A program made the position numbers and the translations under genes. From Lumbricus rubellus (Eukaryota; Annelida; Clitellata; Crassiclitellata; Lumbricidae): a stretch of DNA of 64,000 nucleotides. Below are positions 20,885 through 27,772 of this stretch, piece after piece (positions within the stretch are counted from its first letter, which is position 1; each line of letters begins with the position of its first letter). The notes beneath the pieces are model-generated. The model had not been told where the DNA came from. It worked only from the letters and a program-made list of their open reading frames with translations, and did not search any database. The stretch lies in contig OX243814.1 of the NCBI GenBank assembly GCA_945859605.1, positions 16,873,128-16,937,127 on the forward strand. The letters are read 5' to 3'.

Positions 20885-21427
20885 ATGTATTGCGTAAAAT
20901 GTAAAAAACAGACCCAGACGACAGATGTGCAGAACGTCGTGGCTAATAATGGGAGATCGATGCTCAGAGGTGTTTGCGTCGTATGCGGAAAAACAAAAAC
21001 TCAATTCGTGAAGGCGCCCGCTGTTGCGCAAGGTGGGGATCTAGTTAGTTCGCTGAACGCTACCACTAGCAACATTAAATTACCTTGGGCTAAATTTCCG
21101 GGCGAATTACATTTGCCAGGCCATCAGTTTACTGGCCCGGGTACTAGACTAGATTTGCGTCTGAATCCCAACGAAACCCCCAAAGATTGGAGCAAACCTA
21201 TAAACAGGGTAGATAGTGCGGCATACGTCCATGACCTGGCATACAATCAACACACTGATACAGCTTCTAGGAATGTCGCTGATAGAGCAATGATAAACCA
21301 GCTGAATAATATACCTAATCCAAGCGTGCGGGAACGAATAGAGAGGGCGATAGTCAAACCTATTTTGTCCGCTAAAACGAGTCTCGGGCTAGGTTTAAAA
21401 AAAGCCCAGAATTACAGCAGGACCTGA
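20885..21427 (+). CDS. Zinc-ribbon/PLA2-like protein (E2, left copy)
   Basis: 180 codons from the ATG at 20885, identical to 48050-48592. The slippery heptamer T TTA AAA is at 21394-21400 and the truncated integrase follows in the -1 frame. Confidence 0.88.
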   Translation: MYCVKCKKQTQTTDVQNVVANNGRSMLRGVCVVCGKTKTQFVKAPAVAQGGDLVSSLNATTSNIKLPWAKFPGELHLPGHQFTGPGTRLDLRLNPNETPKDWSKPINRVDSAAYVHDLAYNQHTDTASRNVADRAMINQLNNIPNPSVRERIERAIVKPILSAKTSLGLGLKKAQNYSRT

Positions 21428-21711
21428 AATGGACTAATCAATTAGCGAATGAATTACACAAACCAGTAGTGAGAAATTTTAGGACGAGGCGGGTCCGTGT
21501 TGGGGGGATTGACCAGATTTGGGCGGCTGATCTAATCGACATGCAGGCTTTCGCTAGAGATAATGATGGCATGAAATTTCTATTGACCGTCATAGATGTG
21601 TTTTCCAAGTATGGGTGGATTGTTCCATTACATGACAAGAGTGGGAAGTCTACAGCCGATGGGTTCGTGAAGATACTCGGGGGTGGTCGAAGCCGTTGTT
21701 TGAAGCCGTAA
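21403..21711 (+). pseudogene. E2 integrase, truncated by the duplication edge
   Basis: It matches the intact integrase at 48568-49503 until base 21690, then reads seven codons of E3 sequence before a stop. It keeps the first catalytic aspartate (WAAD) but loses the second aspartate, the glutamate and the chromodomain, so it is inactive. Confidence 0.92.
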
Positions 21712-22039
21712 CCAATGTGTCGTTTAAAGTTATGTCTACTTCTGAAAATAGGCTGTGTAAGAAAAGGTTGACAGGTCCAACGTGGTCGCCCGCATCTGTA
21801 GCATCATTATTCGCTCGAACGATAGAGGCTCTTACGTACAGCTGAGTGTTTGACAGATCTAAATAATCTTGCCCAGTGCCAGTAATGCTAAATTCTATAG
21901 GTGTACCCTGCGAAATGGTTGCTATTGGATTATATTCCACGTACGACCCGGCTTCTATGCTTGTCTGCGTAGCAGGCACGCTAAAGAGGTCCAATTCGCT
22001 TTTTGCACACTCGCAAGACTGAGGATGAACGAAGGCCAT
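21691..22039 (-). pseudogene. E3 major capsid protein, N-terminal fragment (F54H12.2-like)
   Basis: About 116 codons from the ATG at 22039 (start context ATTTAAAATGG). The N-terminal segment with HPQSCECAKSELDLF, TQTSIE and the D-x-SNTQLYVRA strand resembles the family annotated as F54H12.2-like, generally taken as the double-jelly-roll capsid protein of common Polintons. About three quarters of the expected length (roughly 440 residues, from recollection) is missing. After base 21691 the frame reads into the duplicated E2 integrase and stops. The cut follows a T-A-S-N-N-G segment. The function assignment rests on family recollection; the truncation is directly visible. Confidence 0.8.
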
Positions 22040-22040
22040 T

Positions 22041-22445
22041 TTAAATTATGCCAAATACGTCTTCCTTGATTCTTTTCTTATTTCTTCTCAGCAATCTCTT
22101 ACGTCTTTTTCGTCCGCTGCCACTCTGCGTATTAAAATCGTTTGAACTTGTAAACGCCTTTATACCTTCTGGGACACGACGCTTGGCAGCGTCCATGAAC
22201 TGGTTGCCGTCGGCAACATCGTTGGCAATCTGGAGTCCCGTTCTCAGTACCTGCTTGCCAAGCGCTTTAGCGCCAGTCTGTATAAGTGGCCACGCATTTC
22301 TAAACAGCCCACCAAGAAAACTACCCAAGCCGTGGCCGCGCTGAAGACGAGCGCCTTGAAATACAGACATGCCATTGCCACTCTGTTGCATATAATAGTC
22401 TTCGTATGCCGAACGGCTCGCATCGCAGCAAAATGGTTTTTTCAT
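22041..22445 (-). CDS. E3 small basic virion protein
   Basis: 134 codons from the ATG at 22445. This start overlaps the stop of the upstream penton-like gene as ATGA; an open extension further upstream lies inside that gene and is ignored. The middle holds a glycine-rich amphipathic stretch (GLGSFLGGLFRNAWPLIQ) followed by a helix, and the C-terminus is strongly basic (RKRRKRLLRRNKK). This composition resembles the small membrane-active or DNA-binding virion proteins (pVI/pX-like) of adenoviruses and Polintons. It lies directly upstream of the capsid gene, with which it was probably coexpressed. The exact role is inferred. Confidence 0.7.
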   Translation of the reverse strand: MKKPFCCDASRSAYEDYYMQQSGNGMSVFQGARLQRGHGLGSFLGGLFRNAWPLIQTGAKALGKQVLRTGLQIANDVADGNQFMDAAKRRVPEGIKAFTSSNDFNTQSGSGRKRRKRLLRRNKKRIKEDVFGII

Positions 22446-23266
22446 TGTAAAAGGTAAGGTATCTTGCAATGGCGGAAGTGTAGTGTGAGTATGCACTTTC
22501 CGCTTTCGAATGGGACAGGAAGGCCCGTGTCGGTCCTTATATCTACTTCGATAGAGTCGAAATTCTTCTGCTGTAGTGGTACGTAGATGGGCTTTTCGTA
22601 AGTCGTACGCACGCTGTCACCACTTTTCCCACTAACGTTTACAATTCTCAACAATGGAGCCTTCGTATCTCCAACAGGCACTTGTTCAAGCACGTTACAA
22701 TAAATGTACAGAGAAGAAAAGCCTCTATTTATATCGCAGGCGTTGTCGCCTACGAATTCAAGAATGTGATTGTTGTCCTCGTGGTAATTGAGAATGGGTG
22801 TTTGGTGCACATCGATGCCAAGCATCGAAGATATTGCTTGCGAAAATTGTATGTTTGTACCTTTATTTATTACACCCTCGACTTTTTTAGTTACTGCATC
22901 ATATTTAAATTTTGGAAATTTCTCCAACTTCATTTCGTCGGCAGCAAGACTTATAAAATTGTTTATGGACTCGATAAGGTGAAGCGGCGTTTCGTAGTAG
23001 CCGGCCGGCAAACGCGTTCTCTTATGCATGGGGTCGGGACGCATGGCACCATTGCCGTTAAACTTGACGTGCATATACGATATTCTGCCTTCGTTTCTAC
23101 CTAAATTGTTCCACGTATGAGGGTATTGGACTTCGAGTAAACCAACTTCCCAGTCACCACTTAGAGAAATGGCATTCTCCAAACGGGTGGTAAAGTGTGT
23201 TACAGTATTGTCTGCGTAAAAATTCGTCGAACTGTTGCTTGGTAAGGTGAGATAGAAATGTGCCAT
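22442..23266 (-). CDS. E3 penton-like minor capsid protein, paralogue 2
   Basis: 274 codons from the ATG at 23266, behind TATATAAAA. The protein opens MAHFYLTLPSNSS, ends in an LTLHFRHCKI beta-strand, and carries AGYYETPLHLIESIN and YVPLQQKNFDSIEVDIR segments shared with its neighbour. The penton-base or minor capsid role is inferred from size, position beside the capsid genes and the same overall design as the E1/E2 penton-like proteins (N-terminal lattice-like segment, GYY motif, C-terminal strand). It overlaps the next gene by 4 bp. The frame is intact even though E3 is broken elsewhere. Confidence 0.7.
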   Translation of the reverse strand: MAHFYLTLPSNSSTNFYADNTVTHFTTRLENAISLSGDWEVGLLEVQYPHTWNNLGRNEGRISYMHVKFNGNGAMRPDPMHKRTRLPAGYYETPLHLIESINNFISLAADEMKLEKFPKFKYDAVTKKVEGVINKGTNIQFSQAISSMLGIDVHQTPILNYHEDNNHILEFVGDNACDINRGFSSLYIYCNVLEQVPVGDTKAPLLRIVNVSGKSGDSVRTTYEKPIYVPLQQKNFDSIEVDIRTDTGLPVPFESGKCILTLHFRHCKIPYLLQ

Positions 23267-23268
23267 TT

Positions 23269-24129
23269 TTATATATTGGCGCACTGTCTGAAATGAAGTA
23301 TAACGAGCGACTTCCCAGACTCGAATGGTATAGGCTTGGCATTGTCACCTCTCATATATATCTCTATAGAATTGAAAGACTTTTGCTGAAGCGGTACGTA
23401 TATTGCATTTTTGTACATGACATGCACGGTGTCACCGCTTTTACCAGTTATATCGACTATGCGTAGCAAAGGCGCTTTCGCATCACCAAGCGCCACAGTT
23501 TCCAAAATATTGCAATACACGTACACGTATGAAAATGCTGGATTTATATTGCAGGTCTTCTGGGAAACCCATTCCTTGTCGGGCATCTCGTCCCATGCTT
23601 TGATATAATCTTCGTATCTACTTTCGTATACATAGCGACCGTAATCGAAATTTTCGATAACTTTCTGATTTTCTCCTATGCCAAAAATATCGCACAGGTG
23701 CGAAGAGAATGCTATACTTGTAGCAAGATTTATTTTACCCGTGAGTCTTTTCGTTACTTTATCGTATTCAAATTTTGGATGCCGAACGAGCGAATGCAAT
23801 TTGGCCGCTGCCTCTATTTTCTCGTTCACAGTATGAACTATATCTTCCACGCTTTCGTAATAGCCGGCAGGGACATGACACAATTCATGTACAGAATGCC
23901 ACTCAGCATTGGGGTCTATTCTTTTAGGAATTTGGTTATAGATAAAGTTGCCCTGCTCGCCTTGCACATTGTACCATGTATATGGATATTGCAGCTCTGT
24001 CAAAGCAGCTTCCCAGCGTCCGGAGAGGGAAATTGCATTTTCCAATTTCGTTGTAAAGTGTGTGGTTGTATTGTCGGGGAAATGGGACATTGAAGAATTG
24101 CTTGGAAGAGTAAGATAGAAGTGCGACAT
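23269..24129 (-). CDS. E3 penton-like minor capsid protein, paralogue 1
   Basis: 286 codons from the ATG at 24129, chosen because MSHFYLTLPSNSS there aligns with the paralogue start; the extension upstream overlaps the integrase end. It shares the TTKLENAISLSG, AGYYESVEDI, APLLRIVDITGKSGD and YVPLQQKSFNSIEI segments with 22442-23266, so the two arose by tandem duplication. It has about 20 extra residues around an acidic, Trp-containing loop (near residues 170-195) that the paralogue lacks. The two together could form a hetero-oligomeric vertex or a spike base. The role is inferred from family resemblance. Confidence 0.7.
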   Translation of the reverse strand: MSHFYLTLPSNSSMSHFPDNTTTHFTTKLENAISLSGRWEAALTELQYPYTWYNVQGEQGNFIYNQIPKRIDPNAEWHSVHELCHVPAGYYESVEDIVHTVNEKIEAAAKLHSLVRHPKFEYDKVTKRLTGKINLATSIAFSSHLCDIFGIGENQKVIENFDYGRYVYESRYEDYIKAWDEMPDKEWVSQKTCNINPAFSYVYVYCNILETVALGDAKAPLLRIVDITGKSGDTVHVMYKNAIYVPLQQKSFNSIEIYMRGDNAKPIPFESGKSLVILHFRQCANI

Positions 24130-24169
24130 TGTCGTTACTGCTTGCGTGTCAGACTGCAAGAATGTGAAG

Positions 24170-24464
24170 CTAAACTTTGAATATATCGTGTGTCCAAGAG
24201 TTGAATTTAGTGTCATAGCCTTTCCACTTTACAAAGTATTCAGTCTTGCCGCCCCGCTTACGACTTTTCAAAATTTTGTCAACCGTGTAAACGTCGTCCT
24301 CCTTTAAAATTCTCTGCAACTCAAATTCGTAGAATTTGCCCTTTATCTGTTCGCCAGCCAAATCTTCCAGTTCGTACGTTACTGGATCGGTAGGCACACG
24401 TTTTATAATTTTAAAAATTTCGGTCGACCAGGCTGGTAAATACCCCTTTTGAAAAGCTATCCTA
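24170..24464 (-). pseudogene. E3 integrase, C-terminal part with chromodomain
   Basis: This frame starts in the target copy of the E1 insertion. It carries the end of the integrase beta-barrel (KGYLPAW, then TYELEDL) and a chromodomain with VDKILKSRKRGG, the YFVKWKGY core and FNSWTHD. The N-terminal and catalytic part is at 57236-57975. The two halves share one reading frame across a single copy of the 6-bp target, so E1 inserted into an uninterrupted gene. It has no start of its own. Confidence 0.9.
24459..24464. repeat. Target-site duplication of E1, left copy (ATCCTA)
   Basis: ATCCTA directly precedes the E1 terminus AGTAGATG here and directly follows its inverted copy at 57230-57235. Six bases is the usual Maverick target duplication. 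Confidence 0.93.
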
Positions 24465-25009
24465 AGTAGATGTAAAATTAATTCTTTGGGGGTGTTTTAC
24501 ATTGAAGAAACAATTAGCTAATAAATGAGTTTAAATGGTGCTAAAGGATTTTCTGGGATTTTTTCATTGAAGAAAAAAGCCAGTTAAAATAGGGTTTAAA
24601 CCAGTTAAATTCTTAGTCTTTTTAATTTTCTAGGGGTCTTTTATTATTTCCTGAGGGGGGTGCTCGGTAGTACAGTGGATAGCGCGCTGGAGTGGAAATT
24701 AGATGTCTTTTTAATTTTCTGGGATTTTTTCATTGAAGAAAATATCAGCTAAAATATCAGTTAAAATGGTGATAAAGGATTTTCTGGGGTGTTTTTAATT
24801 GAAGAAAATATCAGCTAATAAATGAGTTTAAATGGTGCTAAAGGATTTTCTGGGGGTCTTTTATTATTTCCTGAGGGGGGTGCTCGGTAGTACAGTGGAT
24901 AGCGCGATGGACTGTCGACCAAGAGGTCGGAGGGTTCAATTCCCCGCCGGGGCAGAAATTTGTAACGAGATTTCTGTTCCTCTAGCCGACTCAGCTATGA
25001 TGAGTACAC
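24465..25009. repeat. E1 left terminal inverted repeat (545 bp)
   Basis: Near-identical in inverse to 56685-57229. It contains internal direct repeats of an AATGGTGCTAAAGGATTTTC block and of CTTTTATTATTTCCTGAGG, and two copies of a tRNA-like head: a truncated one at 24661-24690 and a full one at 24881-24954. The remaining 82 bp up to the first fibre gene hold nothing recognisable. Confidence 0.92.
24881..24954 (+). repeat. tRNA-like (SINE head) sequence in E1 left TIR
   Basis: About 74 nt with a Pol III A-box-like TAGTACAGTGG and B-box-like GGTTCAATTCC. The ends (TGCTCGG and CGGGGCA) partly pair as an acceptor stem, and a CTGTCGA segment sits in anticodon-loop position. The stems contain mismatches, so a tRNA-derived SINE or tRNA pseudogene is more likely than a functional tRNA. 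The diverged partner is at 56741-56813. Confidence 0.6.
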
Positions 25010-25091
25010 GGTCAGTGGATGATGAGACGGCGAGGGAGAGGATTGGTCACCACCCTTTGGAAGTCTTTTATTATTTCGATCAGCAAGGAAA

Positions 25092-26165
25092 TTAAGGTCG
25101 TAAGAATACTGCCGAAAAGTCTCTAGCTAATATATTTAGTGCGATGTGCGAATAAACGAATATCTCTAGAAAATCGGTATTGGTTACGAAAATTATGCAA
25201 CTACCGGTTGAATTGTTAAACGCAGCTCCCGTTCCCCCTCCGCCCGCAATTTGCATGTAATTCGCCCCATTTCTATACAGGTAGACGTTACCAGGAGCGG
25301 TACTACTGTTACCAAATTCTATGTACGTCGAAACGAAATAGTATCCGGCTTTACCGGGAGTGAAACGGGTCAGTCCCGCACTTATGACACCATCGGTTTT
25401 GAATCTTACACTATCGAAAGTAACTATTGTGTGAGTTTTAGCGATTAAGAATTGCCAAGTTAAAGAATGAATGCTAAGCGCGGGACCGATTGAGATAGAA
25501 TCTACATACTGCTTCGTAGCTGCATCGCTGGCGTTGTTGGGTTCGTGTAGTCCTGTAATGTAAGCATCATGCATAAAGATGGACTTATACACATTTATTT
25601 TAGACGGAGGAGTGCCATCGAGTGACTTAACCATCTCTAACATGATTTCACTGTTTATTCTAAAACGAAATCCATCCATCGATTGTAATGTAATAGGATT
25701 GTTTAACGAACATTGTAGTTTATTTCGTATACTACCTAAGAAAATAGTGAATTCTTTATTATCTCCTCTCAAGTCCTTACAACCCATTGAACGCAGACGA
25801 TCGGTGCCAACGTTTAAGATTAGATCACCAGTCATGGTATCACCAGTTTTAGACACCTTCAATGTAACTTGTTCATCAACGTATTTCTTATTCGTCAAAT
25901 GATTATCGTTGGACGGAGAATCGTCGTGATTCGTTATCAAATCAATGGCTTGACCCCAACTTAAGGCCTCATCCATTCCTGCTGTCAAAGGCTTCGTTGT
26001 GGGCAGTCCTTTAATTTTGTGACCACCCATTTTTAAATTTCCAGTCGCGATGTTTGCTCCATCCAATCGAAGAAAACTAGCATTTACTTGACTAAGAGTA
26101 ACACCTCCAGCGATTACTCTTTGTGATGAACCAACATCGGTGTGACCAAATTTATCGACAGGCAT
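25092..26165 (-). CDS. E1 spike/fibre A, C1q-like head
   Basis: 357 codons. The N-terminus MPVDKFGHTD followed by RVIAGGVTLSQVNASFLRLD is the anchor shared by all four spike genes of E1 and E2. A shaft follows with HLTNKKYVDEQ, a TGDTMTGDL unit and DAATKQYVD, the kind of repeat seen in bacteriophage tail fibres. The last 120 residues (FTPGKAGYYFVSTYIEF, VYLYRNGANYMQIAGGG, DFSAVFLRP) look like a C1q/TNF-type trimeric jelly roll. It is probably a trimeric receptor-binding spike on the virion vertex. The central shaft is almost identical at DNA level to that of fibre B next door, a sign of duplication or gene conversion. Start context ATATATAAAATG. Confidence 0.8.
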   Translation of the reverse strand: MPVDKFGHTDVGSSQRVIAGGVTLSQVNASFLRLDGANIATGNLKMGGHKIKGLPTTKPLTAGMDEALSWGQAIDLITNHDDSPSNDNHLTNKKYVDEQVTLKVSKTGDTMTGDLILNVGTDRLRSMGCKDLRGDNKEFTIFLGSIRNKLQCSLNNPITLQSMDGFRFRINSEIMLEMVKSLDGTPPSKINVYKSIFMHDAYITGLHEPNNASDAATKQYVDSISIGPALSIHSLTWQFLIAKTHTIVTFDSVRFKTDGVISAGLTRFTPGKAGYYFVSTYIEFGNSSTAPGNVYLYRNGANYMQIAGGGGTGAAFNNSTGSCIIFVTNTDFLEIFVYSHIALNILARDFSAVFLRP

Positions 26166-26192
26166 TTTATATATAATAATTTTTAATGCAGA

Positions 26193-27299
26193 TTAGTCAT
26201 CGTATACATATAATTGCATTACCTGAATCCCTCCTGTAGGATCATTATCCTTTGTCACTACTGCAACTCTGTAATATTGATACGCATCCGTAGGTATATA
26301 AATATCAAAAAATTTTGGAACAGCCTCTGAAGTAGTTGAAGAAGGACGTAATGATAGGGGTACAAACACTGCTCCATCATTGCTAGCGGTTAAACCTAAT
26401 TCATCTATATTTGCGCTTTTAAACGCAATTCTCCAAATTTTAACTGGCTCAGGACATTTAATTTGTAACCAAGTGAACACACCTTTACCTGGAATCCAAG
26501 CTGCGTTCACATCATCGGTAAGATTAGTGAAAGCATGGTAGGCTTTGCTTCCGGAAAAACAAAAACCGGCACTAGCAACGAATCCTGTCACACTTACATC
26601 AGCTTCCAAGGGAGGAATATACCCAACACGACACTTTTTCAGAGATTTATCGACGTAATTCTTTGTAGCGGCATCTTGAGCTGAAAGAGGATCGCTTAAA
26701 TCGTTGATATTATTACTATTCATTAGGATATTTTGGTAAACGTCGATTTTTCGATCGTTAGACGCTCTACCGATTCTCATTATATTTTCTACACCTATTT
26801 TGCATAGAAATCCATCCGTCGATTGTAATGTAATAGGATTGTTTAACGAACATTGTAGTTTATTTCGTATACTACCTAAGAAAATAGTGAATTCTTTATT
26901 TTCTCCTCTCAAGTCCTTACAACCCATTGAACGCAGACGATCGGAGCCAACGTTTAAGAACAAGTCGCCAGTCATGGTATCGCCAGTCTTAGACACTTTC
27001 GAAGCATCAACGTATTTCTTATTCGTCAAATGATTATCGTTGGACGGAGAATCATTGTGATTCGTTATCAAATCAATGGCTTGCCCCCTACTTAAAGCTT
27101 CATCCATTCCGGCAGTCGAAGTATTCGTTACTGGGAGACCTTTTATCACATGTCCATTCATTTTTAAATTTCCAGTCGGCAGATTTGCTCCATCACATCG
27201 AAGAAAATTAGCATTTATTTGACTAAGAGTTACACCTCCAGCGATTACTCTTCGTGATGTTCCTCCAAAATCGGTGTGACCAAATTTATCGACAGGCAT
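26193..27299 (-). CDS. E1 spike/fibre B, discoidin-like head
   Basis: 368 codons. It has the same anchor and shaft as fibre A (LRCDGAN, AGMDEALSRGQAIDLI, LSDPLSAQDAATKNYVD), then a completely different head. The last 140 residues (KAYHAFTNLTDDVNAAWIP, FTWLQIKCPEPVKIWRIAF, GLTASNDGAVFVPLS, YQYYRVAVV) fit an F5/8-type C (discoidin) carbohydrate- or lipid-binding domain. Role inferred: second attachment protein with a different ligand. Start context TATATATATAAAATG. Confidence 0.78.
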   Translation of the reverse strand: MPVDKFGHTDFGGTSRRVIAGGVTLSQINANFLRCDGANLPTGNLKMNGHVIKGLPVTNTSTAGMDEALSRGQAIDLITNHNDSPSNDNHLTNKKYVDASKVSKTGDTMTGDLFLNVGSDRLRSMGCKDLRGENKEFTIFLGSIRNKLQCSLNNPITLQSTDGFLCKIGVENIMRIGRASNDRKIDVYQNILMNSNNINDLSDPLSAQDAATKNYVDKSLKKCRVGYIPPLEADVSVTGFVASAGFCFSGSKAYHAFTNLTDDVNAAWIPGKGVFTWLQIKCPEPVKIWRIAFKSANIDELGLTASNDGAVFVPLSLRPSSTTSEAVPKFFDIYIPTDAYQYYRVAVVTKDNDPTGGIQVMQLYVYDD

Positions 27300-27330
27300 T
27301 TTATATATATATATTTATATAAAATAATTT

Positions 27331-27756
27331 TTAATGCAAGCCGTTTATAACTTCTTGAAAATTCATTCCATCGTTCATCGTCTTCTTTAAGACGTACAAA
27401 CATAAATGGCCACAAAACACTTCGTTATCCGGCTGTATTCGCTCGCTGTTATATAACACTGGACGGCGTAAATACTTTATCAGTTCCAGAGGGGGAGGAA
27501 GGCCGTAACTATCGAAATATATTTTCTCATTACCGCTGTTTAAGAAAGAGCACCAATGCTGACCGGTTCCTTTAGAATCGTCTAGATTCAATATCCCACA
27601 TTCAATCCGTCTAGGTTTATTCGGCAGCTCGTCTCGCACGAAAACGCCTCTAAAATTCGGAATATTCAGCTTCTTCGCGGCATCCAATAATTCAAAATTC
27701 GTTAACGGATGATTCGGTAGCACTACTCCACAAACATCGATTTGTTTGACGCTCAT
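27331..27756 (-). CDS. E1 adenain-like cysteine protease
   Basis: 141 codons, shorter than adenovirus protease (about 200). Catalytic residues by motif: His67 (TGQHW), Asp82 (YFDSYG), Gln108 (ERIQPDNE) and Cys115 (FCGHLC). The Gln-to-Cys spacing of seven matches adenain (family C5). The predicted job is cleavage of capsid precursors during maturation. It lies between the fibre genes and PolB, 16 bp from the latter, in a same-strand run. The truncated second copy is at 389-591. Confidence 0.93.
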   Translation of the reverse strand: MSVKQIDVCGVVLPNHPLTNFELLDAAKKLNIPNFRGVFVRDELPNKPRRIECGILNLDDSKGTGQHWCSFLNSGNEKIYFDSYGLPPPLELIKYLRRPVLYNSERIQPDNEVFCGHLCLYVLKKTMNDGMNFQEVINGLH

Positions 27757-27772
27757 TTATTTAATATAAACA

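Larger units (their letters stand above)
389..21690 (+). repeat. 21.3-kb direct duplicate of 27554-48855
   Basis: Every base and gene boundary in this block recurs 27165 bases to the right. Three substitutions were found by eye: G7678/A34843, T18250/C45415 and T18754/C45919. No indel was found, since the offset never changes. The left edge cuts the E1 protease gene at its active-site histidine, and the right edge cuts the E2 integrase gene. The left flank is unassigned DNA and the right flank is the E3 capsid gene, so this is not a simple head-to-tail tandem duplication. It is either a very recent segmental copy or a duplicated contig or haplotype in the assembly. Confidence 0.93.
7493..21690 (+). 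mobile_element. Maverick E2, left copy, truncated in the integrase gene
   Basis: The copy begins with the same AGTAGAACAGG terminus behind target copy ATCGTA (7487-7492) and the same four 30-bp subterminal repeats as the complete element. It stops at 21690 inside the integrase, so the coiled-coil gene and right terminal repeat are missing. It would not be autonomous. Confidence 0.92.
21691..24464 (-). mobile_element. Maverick E3, left fragment
   Basis: Minus-strand gene run: integrase C-terminus, two penton-like paralogues, a small basic protein and the first part of an F54H12.2-type capsid gene. Its right edge is the E1 target copy ATCCTA (24459-24464) and it continues beyond E1 at 57230. 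Its left edge at 21690 is the abrupt join to the duplicated block. Its gene families differ clearly from those of E1 and E2. Confidence 0.88.

Noticed and set aside
24881..24954. Functional tRNA-Asp gene
   Set aside because: Acceptor and anticodon stems have mismatches and the copy lies in a repeat unit, so a tRNA-derived SINE or pseudogene fits better.
24832..25095. 87-codon open frame over the tRNA-like sequence
   Set aside because: It crosses the tRNA-like head and SINE-like body. The inverted partner does not keep the frame.
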